DNA from: Acholoe squamosa
Taxonomy: Eukaryota; Annelida; Polychaeta; Phyllodocida; Polynoidae
Reading direction: 5' to 3'
DNA length: 64,000 nucleotides
Assembly (NCBI GenBank): GCA_949317995.1
Contig: OX439050.1
Coordinates: 20,662,061-20,726,060 of the forward strand
In this document: positions 36,891 to 48,286 of the stretch, piece by piece
Layout of the letters: each line of letters begins with the position of its first letter
How positions within the stretch are numbered: position 1 is the first letter of the stretch
Translations under genes and position numbers: made by a program
Notes under the pieces: model-generated
The model's database searches: none
The model's input: only the letters and a program-made list of their open reading frames with translations
Told to the model about the DNA's origin: nothing

Positions 36891-37886
36891 GGCTGTCACT
36901 ATACCAGAGTATTCCTTGGAATTCTTACTGCAGCTGGAAGTCCTCTGGGAGGCATGAGACAACAGTTAAATCTTTTAATGACTCTTTTCCTGGTGGAGCA
37001 TGAAGGTGACTTCTCAAACTATTTCAGCCCTTTTATCGATTCAGGGAGGTGGAAGTTTTGTCTGCCAGCTGACGGAAATGCTGTCAATTACTGTCCGAGT
37101 CACTTCACCCAACAGTCAGTCTTGATGTGAATTAGCCATGAAATAGTCTCCTTCTCATTACATTATACAGTATGGAGAGTTTTGTTTTACTTCCAGTCAT
37201 TCCTTCATTCCATCTGATTGAGATTTGAAAAAGGACTTCTCCTTGAGTTGCACATGTGGACAGTTTTGTTCATGTGCAAGTTGTTCTTTCTTCTATGAAT
37301 GAGATCTCTAATATCTCCATGTATCAATTCTTCCTATTTGCCTCAAGAATTGGAAAGAGGAAATCTATGATTTACAATAATGCATGTCTTTTCTTTTCTT
37401 TCTGCTCTTTTTTTATGAAAAGAAAGGAAATCCTCATTGCTGTATATGGGGGATGCAATACTAGAAGTGACTCTAAAAACACCCTTGGATCTAAGTATTA
37501 GTTAGAAAAGAATGTGCTATTTTTTCCTCATTAACAATTATTGGACAGAGGGCAGAAATGATAATCAATATAAATATTTTTTCAATCTAAGGATAATTTG
37601 TTTTGAAGTGTGTGAAGGATTTCTATTGTGTGTTTTTTTCTCTAACGGTGTTTTAGCCCAGCAAGTGGAAGGGCCTTTTGTAAATGTAATAATGAATGCA
37701 TTCATGTTGAAGTTTTAAATCAATCATACAGCAATGAAGGATGGCAGGGGTTAGAGTGCCTCCACCTCTCGGGTACTTTATTAATTTAAACAGGGTCTGC
37801 AAGGCTTCAAGGAGGCAGGGTGGTTTTAAACATGTGTAAGCTGCAGTGCAGTGTATGCAATGTGCACAACATCCTAAATTGATAAC
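36891..37886. other. No gene recognised
   Basis: Sequence beyond the part of the duplication visible in this window. Open frames of about 80 codons show no family motif. Confidence 0.4.
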
Positions 37887-38108
37887 CTGTAAATTCTCTC
37901 GCATAAGCCACAGCCTATACTAGAACCCAGATGCTTACTGAAACTTATAGTTTCTCCCAAAATATGGGTGTGGCTTATATGATGGTATTCCACACTATAA
38001 AACAATATAAGACTGCCAATTATCAAGCCCTCAGTGCAGCCCATAGCTTCTCCCAAAGTCAGGGGTGCGACTTATGCGAGGGTGCGACTAATATGAGAGA
38101 ATTTACAG
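37887..38108. mobile_element. 222-bp MITE with CTGTAAATTCTCTC ends
   Basis: Left CTGTAAATTCTCTCGCATAA and right end ATATGAGAGAATTTACAG are inverted. Internal copies of the CGCATAAGCC motif occur (GGCTTATATG, GACTTATGCGAG). Elements with CTCGYATAAGCC-type ends are widespread in animal genomes. The flanks do not give a clean target duplication (TA on the right only). Confidence 0.75.
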
Positions 38109-38576
38109 TATGTACGATAACAGTGCCAGTGTAAGTGTGTCCCAATACATGACAAAGCCAAAATGTCTACCAACCTTGACAGAAGTACAAACTGTGTGCA
38201 CATGCAACTAACCCTAATGAACATTCATAAGCATAGATTTCTCGTGCCATTACTCTAATTTATGCTATTGATTTATAGACCAAAAGATTTCAATATGTTG
38301 GGAGACACATGAATTAGTTAATGTGCAATAGAAGTAATGTTAAGTCAACTGAATCCATTATCAAATTAAGTTTATTTGGTGATACATTAAGAGTGCAGCA
38401 ATGCAGATTATGTTTATGGCAATGTCCCTTTACTCTAGCCCAACATCTAAGGTCCATATAGGGCCCAATTGGTTAATTGGAAATACTACTCTTTATATTG
38501 CGCTACTGTAAGATTCAATGCAGTTCTGCATGAACATGTAACTCATCCTGTGTGGAGCCTAGTTTGCAGGGTTCTG
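38109..38576. other. No gene recognised
   Basis: Short AT-rich interval between two MITEs. A 77-codon frame overlaps the left arm of the next element and is not a gene. Confidence 0.4.
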
Positions 38577-39069
38577 AACAGATATCACGTGCCTCTGACG
38601 AGCGCCACTGATCCACTGAGAGCCGTAACACTATGGGGAATTAGATCATTTGTAGTGCTATGGCAGTTGATCTTGGATCAGCCTGATGCTACAGGCAGCT
38701 GATCTGAGCGAGCCTCGTTTTGAGGCCCAACTAGGTCAAGAGGTTATGATGTCACATGCAGTGATGGCGGCCAACCGGCGGCCAGAGTCGGCCGCTGCTG
38801 TGCAGTGATAGTGGAATTACAAAGATTAGGGATTAATAGTGAACCAAATAATCATGCTCCAAGCTCTAATAGAACTAGGAACAATTAAAGGGCTAATGAT
38901 ACTGTCCCTATGCTATCCGTCAGTGACTGACGGCCGTCAGTTGGCCGTGAATCGAGGATTTGTTGTGTATCCAAAGAAAAGATCACCTGCCTATAGCAGT
39001 ACATAGTGATCTCATTCCCCATAGCATCATGGGATCAGTGGCGCTCGCCAGAGGCACGTGATATCTGTT
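38577..39069. mobile_element. 493-bp MITE with long TIRs (about 75 bp)
   Basis: Left AACAGATATCACGTGCCTCT and right AGAGGCACGTGATATCTGTT are exact complements. Pairing continues inward through GCGCCACTGATCC, CTATGGGGAAT and AGATCA with small gaps. The centre has GC-rich palindromes, including the 16-bp ACTGACGGCCGTCAGT at 38,926-38,941. Non-coding; target duplication not resolved. Confidence 0.8.
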
Positions 39070-40689
39070 GCCATGCTTTCGTTCCCCAGTGGTAAAACAA
39101 AGGCATGCCTCAGTTGAAGACTCTTCTATGTGACTCAATAAACAACTGATGTTTCTGACTTGATGGCTGCATTGCTAAAAACTGTTTCAGGTACAAAAAA
39201 CTACTAGTTTCAACTAGTTAAGATGCAATAGGGAAATACTTTTCAATTCCAGAAGTTATTTCCTTGTGTATTGACTTTCAGTTGTTTCTTATGTGGCATG
39301 AAGTAAGTTTAATTACTTTATGTTTAGGTAATTTCAAGAACTGAAGCAAGTTACATTTTGATGGAAAGAAGATTTCAGAAAAGATCAAAACCCTTACAGA
39401 TTCTGTTTTTTTTTTCTGTAAAAGAAAATGTTAGGCACGTGTATTATCTGATGAGAAAATTATGTTTCCAAAGGGAAATAACTTTAAGATGCTCATGAAA
39501 TGAATGAATGAAGCCCTCTAAGTTACATTATGGTGGTTTGGGCAAACAAAAGGGAAAAAACATTCTGACTGAAAGACTGCACTAATCAGTTTCACAAGTT
39601 TCAGCTATTTCATTATAATTTTATATGCTTTCCATCAAGAAGAGCCCAATTACCCACCATTTCCTTCCCTTCCCACCTGTCAAGCCTACTCCCTCTCCTA
39701 TGTAAACCCATACCAGTAAGGGTACTGCAGTGTGGTTTGTGAGGGTTTAACTCTATCTTGTACAAGTCACAACAAATAACCCACCATGAAAGTCTAAGTC
39801 AGAACAAATCATTGACAAACCCTCCATAATTTATATCCCTCTACAAGTAGAGCTTGATAATCACTGTCACTGGTATCTCTGCTGAGAACTGACTGATCTT
39901 TCTTTCTAGAAAAAAAAACTTAAAGAAACAGTTTTACTTTCCTTTACATGTCACAGCTACTCCCCCCCACAAACACATTAGTTAGCTCACATAAGGCAGG
40001 ACACTGCAATTGAATTATTATTATCAAGTTATCAAATCTAAGAGAAATGAATGTTCCAAACTTCTTCATCACCTGCTGTGAATGCCTTCTATTTTCCTTA
40101 AGCAAAGTAAGAATTCAGAGAAGGAGTGACAAAAAAAAGTGCTTTCATAAATTCAGTTTTGCATATATATATATAACAGCTGGAGAGAGCTGGGGGAATA
40201 ATGAAATACTTTATGATGGTGAAATGAGGCCCTGGTGTCTAGACTGGGTGAAATATAGGGTCTCCATATTGATGAACTGATGAGGATTATAAGCCCCTGT
40301 CGGCTAGCCACGCAGGCCATGGTTAGAGATATGGGGGAACCGGCCGGGGGATGCGAGGTGGGACCAGTCTCCTAGACTAGTCTTAATTTGAGTTGTTATG
40401 GTCTTTACTGGACATGACCAAACTAGTGAGGAGCTTCCTACTAGGTGGTAGACTTGGAACAGGGATTCTCGTTCCATCTTTTTCTTATATTCTTACAACG
40501 AGCTTGTTATCGATATATATGTGCCTCAAGCAAATAGTATTTATGCTAATCAACAAGAGAAACACACACAAAAACGAGCTGGAGATGAAATATCATTTTA
40601 TATCATTTTTCACCTTTTGTTACATAACCATATCATATGCAATAGTGATACGAATTAATACAATAACCATCCAGACCATCTAGGTTGGA
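39070..40689. other. No gene recognised
   Basis: AT-rich DNA with poly-T near 39,406 and a short (AT) run at 40,163-40,174. No conserved frame. Confidence 0.4.
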
Positions 40690-41102
40690 TTAATTACGTA
40701 GTAACTTTGCTACCATGGCAGGGACTGCAGTAAAAACCGTGTTCAGTAGATATGTATAAATAGCTGAGGATTTCCAGGTCCCGTGCAGTTGGATCTGTTC
40801 TTTTTTTTATATCCCATTGATGGCGCACAATTTTGCACCTGATCTTCGTAATGAATGTAGGGTAACCCTTTTTGCATTAGGGTGCCGCAATGCCAAGGCA
40901 GCGATCTGTATCAATCTATTGCACTCGGCAGTGGTGACAAGGCGGGAAGACACCGGATGTAGAAACAATGGTGATGACCTATCGCCAGGGGATATTTTAT
41001 TTGCAGCTTCATATGCTTCAACTGGGCAGTGTTTACTGAGGGGATTCTTTTTAATTGGCAGCGTCACCCCTTTGCCCTTGTGCACCGTTTTTGTTGACCT
41101 TA

Positions 41103-41422
41103 GGGAGTGATCATTTTTTAACAACAGGGGGGGGGCCGGTGGGTTTGAGGGGGGGTCAGAATTTTTTCAACCCCTTGACCGGGGGGGGTCAGAATTTTTT
41201 CAATACCTCTGATGGGGGGGGTCAAAATAATTTCACCTGTTTTCAGTGGAAAACCCCGCGCGTTACTATAGGCTAAAAGAGGACGTTCGCGTGCGATTTT
41301 TGTCCCTTATGGGGGGGGTCGAAAAGATTTTACTCCCTCGAGAGGGGGGGGTTGAAATTTTTTTCGCGCGTCCGCGCGCAAACCCACCAGCCCCCCCCTG
41401 TTGTTAAAAAATGATCACTCCC
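41103..41422. mobile_element. GGGAGTG-TIR MITE, best copy (PIF/Harbinger-like)
   Basis: Left GGGAGTGATCATTTTTTAAC and right GTTAAAAAATGATCACTCCC are exact complements. TTA flanks both sides (41,100-41,102 and 41,423-41,425), matching the TWA target duplication of PIF/Harbinger elements. The interior holds repeated GGGGGGGTCAGAATTTTTTC units. It lies inside the tyrosine-recombinase fossil. Confidence 0.85.
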
Positions 41423-41879
41423 TTACAGTAACCCATATATTGGATTCTGCTATATCTTTCTTTTTTATTATAATTATGTAGATAACAATCAGGGGTGTAT
41501 CCTATGTTAGATTGTCTTAGAAACGTTGCAAAGCAAAATAGAACCACACATGATACCACTACCCCAAACCTGGAAATTTTACACAATACGTTACGTTACA
41601 CATTCTCTTTATAAAACTTACTGACAGCGCTGGGGCCTGTCTCACCACGTGATTTGATAGCTTTGTTACGCCTCTCACCATATTCCTGACCAACGGGCTG
41701 CTAAAAGCTGTAGTATAACCACCAGCCTCAATGACATAGTTCGTTGCACCTGAGAGTGCATTTTCTACCGACTGTGGTGCTTTAAATGAATAGGACAAAC
41801 ATGCCTAAGGATAGGGCATTGCCCTAAAATGATCAATGGGCAACTGTGTTCTATGTGCTATGCTAAACTATGCTTTAAC

Positions 41880-43920
41880 GTATTGCTGACTAAAAGTGAG
41901 TAATTACTGACATATATTGAATAGTTACTCACAAATACTGCATTATTACCGATATAGGAGGAGGTACTAGCATATATTGACTGAATGCTGACGAAAAGTG
42001 AGTAAATACTGACATATATTGACTAATTGCTGACAAATTGTATGTAAATACTGACATGTGTTGACTAATTTCTGATATCTAGTGACTAAGTACTGACATA
42101 TGCTGAAAAATTGCTGACAAAGAGTGAGTAATTACTGACATATATTGACTATTTCTGATAAATAGTGAATAATTACCAACATATGTTGACTAATTGCTGA
42201 AAAAGAGTGAGTAATTACTGACATATGTTGACTAATCTCTGACAAATTGTGAGGAACAACTGACATATACTGACTAATTGCTGACAAAAAGTGAGTAATT
42301 ACTAATATATATTCAATGATTGCTGACAAATAGTGAGCAATTACTGACATATAGACTAATTGCTGACAAATAGTGAGCAATTACTAACATATTGAATAAA
42401 TGCTGATAAAATGTAAGTAACTACTACTATGTATTGACTAATTTCTGACAAATAGTGAATGATTACTAGCATAATTATATTAACTAATTGCTGAAAAATA
42501 GTCCATAGATACTGACATATTTTGAGACATACCAGTCAAGGCAGGATGCACAATTGAATCAATGGCTATTTCTCTGTTATATATTGAATAAATGCTGAGA
42601 GATTGTGAGTAAATACTGACATGTATTGACAATTGCTGACAAATAGTGAACAATTACTAGTGCTGACAAATAGTGAGTAAATACTGACATATATTGACTA
42701 AATGCTGACAAAGAGTGAGTAATTACTAATATAAATTATATTGAATAATTGCTGACAAATAGTGAGTAATTACTGACATTATTTTGATGAATTGCTGACA
42801 AATAGTGAACAATTACTAACATATATTAACTAATTGCTGACAAATAGTCCATAGATATTTTGACTAATATCTGACAAATTGTGAGTAAGGAAGGATGCAC
42901 AATTGAATTAATGGCTATTCCTTGTTCATATATTGACTAATTGCTGACAGATTGTGAGTAAATACTGACATGTATTGATAATTGCTGATATAAAGTGACT
43001 AAGTAATGACGTATATTGACTAATTGCTGACAAATTGTGAGTAAATACTGACATATTTAGACTAATTGCTAACAAATGGTGAGTAATTGCTAACATATAT
43101 TGACTAATTGCTGATAAATGGCGAGTAATTACTGACATATATTGACTAATATCTGATAAATTGTGAGTAATTACTGACATATGTGGACTAAGTGTTGTTA
43201 TATGATGACTAGCAACTGGCATATATTGACTGAGTGCTGACAAATAGTGAGTAAATACAATGGTAAAGGTGAACGATGATTAGTGTGAGCCAACCGTTTC
43301 TTCACGAGCGGGTCCGAGCCCGGACCATAAAGAGTTCATCTTTACATTTATGTCAAGGTGTTTGGGTTGATAATTAATTGAGATTTCATCAATATAATCC
43401 ATAATTAACTCTTATTCACACATCGTCATCGCGATATTCTGATTTACGATTCAAAAAGGCTGCGCATGCGCGGTGGACCTATGACGTCATCGTGCGGATT
43501 TCCCGCGGGTTATTTAACACAGGGGTACAATACGCGTCTCAGTGCATTGTCAATGGGGCATTGATATTCACCTTGACATAATGACAAATACTAAGTAATT
43601 ACTAATATATATTGAATAATTGGTCACTAACATCCATCTGATAACTTTTGAAGATCAAAATTCACCATATTATGGCCTGGATCCCTGTGTTTCCGAAAAC
43701 CAAGATGGCCTACACACATGGAAAACAATAGAAGTGGGTAGTTCAGGTGTCCCTATGATCATTAACATCTATCTCATAACTTTTGAACATCAAAATTCGC
43801 CATATATTGCCTGGATCCCTGTGTTACTTATAATGACTAAGTACTGACGTATATTGACTAATTGCTAACAAATGGTGATTAATTACTAAGATATATTGAT
43901 TAACCGCTGACAAATAGTGA
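41880..43920 (+). repeat. 42-bp minisatellite built from two 21-bp halves
   Basis: The unit is TGACATATATTGACTAATTGC followed by TGACAAATAGTGAGTAATTAC. The two 21-bp halves resemble each other, so this is a dimeric higher-order repeat. It runs with much variation for about 2 kb, interrupted at 43,266-43,574 and 43,617-43,830. A tract near 42,535-42,580 (GCAGGATGCACAATTGAAT) recurs at 42,890, showing a larger duplication inside the array. Minus-strand open frames are repeat artefacts. Confidence 0.9.
43266..43574. mobile_element. 309-bp insertion with AAGGTGAA ends and CRE/NRF-1 sites
   Basis: Left AAGGTGAACGATGATTA and right ATTGATATTCACCTT form a short inverted repeat, and minisatellite sequence continues on both sides. 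The interior is GC-richer than its surroundings, with TGCGCATGCGC (43,461-43,471) and TGACGTCA (43,482-43,489). A related phrase, TGCGCGG...CTATGACGTCAT, occurs at about 52,461-52,482. It may be a MITE carrying promoter-like motifs. Confidence 0.6.
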
Positions 43921-44090
43921 GGAATTACTATCATACCATAGCACTAATACTAACCTGTTATAGCCTTAAACTCAATACATGTACCGTAAAAACACAGATT
44001 AAAACACAAATTAAAACACAGTATGGCGTCAACATTTTCAATCAAACACCAGAGAATGGAGAAATGGAAAGACATCCATTCAGCAATGAC
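43617..44090 (+). repeat. Module shared with 22.5-22.8 kb
   Basis: Two units of about 135 bp with TGGCCTGGATCCCTGTGTTT and AAGATGGCC..ACACACATGG, then more minisatellite, then ACATTTTCAATCAAACACCA near 44,033. The order matches 22,484-22,830. Confidence 0.75.
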
Positions 44091-45275
44091 ACACATCTAT
44101 ATATATATGGAAAAGTACCAAGATACTGGATAATTATGCTAATTATGCAAATAATATGCACGGATATGGAATGTTTGGTATCAATCTGGGGTGTTTCGTC
44201 CCCCTAAAGAACATGCCCACCTAAAAAATTTGTTTCAGAAAAGAATAAGCGAAATAATCTTTTTAACTAGCGGCCCTTTCGGCCTGAGCGGGTCCACCTG
44301 CGCCCTACCTCCAGCCAAAACCTATCTGTTTTAAGTGTCACCGGCGAAAAAGGGTAGGTTTGAAATATAGGCTTTTTTTGGGACGCGGGGGCAGACGCCA
44401 CTCCAGGCACTGGCAGAGAGGTCCAAGAACTGGCAATTTTACCAAATAAATCTTATCTCCCTTAATAATAGTTTCCCATAGTGTGACCTTTAGATAAAGG
44501 GTAGCTCGAGCTGGCGAACGTCATGGCGGTCTTTATTTTTAAATCTGCACAATGGGAACAAAGTTATCGATACTTTTAGTCTATTTAGTCTTTTAGGCTA
44601 TTAGAACTTTGCCGATACATACTATACTACTCGAATGAGCCAAAAACTCATTACCACAGTAATGCTTTGCCGATACACACTATACTCACCGAGATAGTTA
44701 CGGCACGTATTTCTGTAGTATAGTACAGTTACTGACACATTTAGTGATCTTTTAAAGACAAATAATTTATTTCATGGCGAAATACAATGTTGTAGGAGTG
44801 TATCAAACTTATGTTTAGTGTACTTTGCCCTTTAGTCATTATGATGCATGAATGCAGCCCTGATGAGTAACCAGAGTAGCCAGCGGATTTTGCCTGGCTA
44901 CAGGTAATATACACTTTCAATACACATTCAATTTTGAGGTGTCCCAATGGTCACTCACATCCAGGCTGGTGGCCATAGGGAAGTATGTGCGGCCCCTGGA
45001 CAGCCTGCTAATCCTGTAAGGATCACAGTGTGAATCAATGCATCATAAACCCTATGCACTGCCCTATGTATACCCCTATAGAAACAGACACCAGTGCATT
45101 AAAGGGTTAAAATGGGTTTTCACAGCTATATCCAGGGTGAGTAGACTTTCTTTGTCCAAGTACTAACAGCCAATATTAAAAGGATAGGTTGGTCCCTGTG
45201 CAACCCTGTGTAATCCTATGAGTAAAAAAGGGCAATATGTGGCTAGGCTATAGATTTGACCTAGCAAGTCTACAC
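44091..45275. other. No gene recognised; small duplications
   Basis: TTTGCCGATACATACTATACT near 44,611 recurs at about 44,667. GTCCCAATGGTCACTCACATCC at 44,941 is a remnant of the 135-bp module. The rest is unassigned. Confidence 0.45.
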
Positions 45276-45279
45276 TAGA

Positions 45280-48200
45280 GGTGTCACAGTAGTATTCCGC
45301 CCCAGTAAACCTAGGACAGCTAAATAGTCCCAACTAAAAACATTGTTTTGCTTGGTATAATCAGTGCCAGGGGACCTTATTTTTATCGCAGATTAATAAT
45401 TTTGGTACCAGAAGAAAGGTAACGATTTGGGGGGAAAAAGTTGCAAAAATTTTTTGGTCACCATGGAAACCTATTGTGTCAGAGAGGGGTCCAAGGTCAC
45501 ATTTGTGACTTGTCAGGGGTGCCTGTATCATGTAATTTATTCAACATGGTGGTTTCCATGGCAACTGGTGCAAAAACGGATCTGACTCCGTTATGGTTGA
45601 CCATGCTAAAAAAATCAAGAATGACTTCAGCTTTAATTTAAGCCTTTATTTGTGAACGCCATCAAATTAGAACCCGATTGACGCCAGTTTTATGGTGGAA
45701 GATGGGGGGAAAATCAGAACGTCCTTGGCCCTATTAGTACCGTGACACCTTAACTGGGTGGCTGGGTGGGGTGATTTTGGCCACATTTTGGGCTCTTGTA
45801 AGGACTCAATCCAAACTGGATGATTTTTTTGTATTAAAATACCTAAATTAAGTGTAGGAGAAGCTATTATGGTCATTTTTTCTTTGAATTTGTCTGGGAT
45901 TTGCGTATAATTGACCTTTTTTCGCTCCAGATGGGGCAGTTGGGGCTACTTGGCACAGAAAGTGATTCCAGGGCTCCTCCATAAAAATTACCTTGAAAGC
46001 CTCTAGAAATGCTAATAAATAGCACAAATTATGCTTCTTCTATTCAAAACATATGGAATATTCCTTTGAAAATAGGATTTTAGTCAAACCTCAGAATTTT
46101 TAATTGTGTAGTCAAGCGTTGCTAGGGAAAATAAACAGCCATCATCCAAAAAATACCACATTTTGCACCAAATCATGCAGATTTTGGCCTAGTTTTGGGG
46201 ACATTGCCCTTGTTTTGATTACTCTGATGCTTTTAGGTATTAGATGGGATCTTAGCCAGTTAAACATTATTGTTGTCAATGTGTTAAGGCATCATATGAG
46301 GGTAGTTTGCCATAACAAAGTCAGATCCAATTTTTCAGTAGAGCAAGCCAAAGAAAGGTCCCTGTTTTTAACCCCTAAAATACAAAAAATTGACCCCTGA
46401 GGGACCCCTCACCCATATTTCAATAGGCTCCATGGTCATAAATATACAAATTTTCCATGTAAAAAGTTGAGATTCATGTCAGGGAGGTAAATATCTTTAT
46501 TTCTGGGCAAACTATATATTGTCGGAAAAAATGACCCCAGCTGTTAAGGTGTCACAGTAGTATTCCGCCCCAGTAAACCTAGGACAGCTAAATAGTCCCA
46601 ACTAAAAACAGTGTTTTGCTTGGTATAATCAGTGCCAGGGGACCTTATTTTTATCGCAGATTAATAATTTTGGTACCAGAAGAAAGGTAATGATTTGGGG
46701 GGAAAAAGTTGCAAAAATTCTTTGGTCACCATGGAAACCTATTGTGTCAGAGAGGGGTCCAAGGTCACATTTGTGACTTGTCAGGGGTGCCTGTATCATG
46801 TAATTTATTCAACATGGTGGTTTCCATGGCAACTGGTGCAAAAACGGATCTGACTCCGTTATGGTTGACCATGCTAAAAAAATCAAGAATGACTTCAGCT
46901 TTAATTTAAGCCTTTATTTGTGAACGCCATCAAATTAGAACCCGATTGACGCCAGTTTTATGGTGGAAGATGGGGGGAAAATCAGAACGTCCTTGGCCCT
47001 ATTAGTACCGTGACACCTTAACTGGGTGGCTGGGTGGGGTGATTTTGGCCACATTTTGGGCTCTTGTAAGGACTCAATCCAAACTGGATGATTTTTTTTG
47101 TATTAAAATAGCTAAATTAAGTGTAGGAGAAGCTATTATGGTCATTTTTTCTTTGAATTTGTCTGGGATTTGCGTATAATTGACCTTTTTTCGCTCCAGA
47201 TGGAGCAGTTGGGGCTACTTGGCACAGAAAGTGATTCCAGGGCTCCTCCATAAAAATTACCTTGAAAGCCTCTAGAAATGCTAATAAATAGCACAAATTA
47301 TGCTTCTTCTATTCAAAACATATGGAATATTCCTTTGAAAATAGGATTTTAGTCAAACCTCAGAATTTCTAATTGTGTAGTTAAGCGTTGCTAGGGAAAA
47401 TAAACAGCCATCATCCAAAAAATACCACATTTTGCACCAAATCATGCAGATTTTGGCCTAGTTTTGGGGACATTGCCCTTGTTTTGATTACTCTGATGCT
47501 TTTAGGTATTAGATGGGATCTTAGCCAGTTAAACATTATTGTTGTCAATGTGTTAAGGCATCATATGAGGGTAGTTTGCCATAACAAAGTCAGATCCAAT
47601 TTTTCGGTAGAGCAAGCCAAAGAAAGGTCCCTGTTTTTAACCCCTAAAATACAAAAAATTGACCCCTGAGGGACCCCTCACCCATATTTCAATAGGCTCC
47701 ATGGTCATAAATATACAAATTTTCCATGTAAAAAGTTGAGATTCATGTCAGGGAGGTAAATATCTTTATTTCTGGGCAAACTATATATTGTCGGAAAAAA
47801 TGACCCCAGCTGTTAAGGTGTCACAGTAGTATTTCGCCCCAGTAAACCTAGGACAGCTAAATAGTCCCAACTAAAAACAGTGTTTTGCTTGGTATAATCA
47901 GTGCCAGGGGACCTTATTTTTATCGCAGATTAATAATTTTGGTACCAGAAGAAAGGTAACGATTTGGGGGGAAAAAGTTGCAAAGATTTTTTGGTCACCA
48001 TGGAAACCTATTGTGTCAGAGAGGGGTCCAAGGTCACATTTGTGACTTGTCAGGGGTGCTTGTATCATGTAATTTATTCAACATGGTGGTTTCCATGGCA
48101 ACTGGTGCAAAAACGGATCTGACTCCGTTATGGTTGACCATGCTAAAAAAATCAAGAATGACTTCAGCTTTAATTTAAGCCTTTATTTGTGAACGCCATC

Positions 48201-48286
48201 AAATTAGAACCCGATTGACGCCAGTTTTATGGTGGAAGATGGGGGGAAAATCAGAACGTCCTTGGCCCTATTAGTACCGTGACACC
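45280..48286. mobile_element. Young tandem array E-S-E-S-E (LTR-like or tandem TIR element)
   Basis: Unit E is 470 bp: 45,280-45,749, 46,548-47,017 and 47,817-48,286. Spacer S is 798-799 bp: 45,750-46,547 and 47,018-47,816. E begins GGTGTCAC and ends GTGACACC, with the inverted match continuing for about 16 bp. Each S begins and ends with TTAA. The whole array is flanked by TAGA on both sides (45,276-45,279 and 48,287-48,290). Units differ at only about ten positions per 1.27 kb by eye, so the array is recent. No protein domain is recognised; the repeated 66-, 93- and 98-codon frames are carried along by DNA identity. Terminal direct repeats with short inverted ends suggest a tandem non-autonomous LTR element; a tandem TIR-element array is the alternative. 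Confidence 0.8.

Noticed and set aside
42132-43243. Minus-strand frames with ICQQL/MSVITH type repeats
   Set aside because: Products of the 42-bp minisatellite, whose period is also a multiple of three.
45750-46547. piggyBac insertion based on TTAA at both ends of the spacer
   Set aside because: The TTAA pair is inside a tandem array whose outer duplication is TAGA, and no piggyBac end sequence was recognised. Kept only as an alternative to test.
45441-48178. Repeated 66-, 93- and 98-codon frames that look conserved
   Set aside because: Their identity simply follows the near-identical DNA of a young tandem array. No protein family motif is visible.
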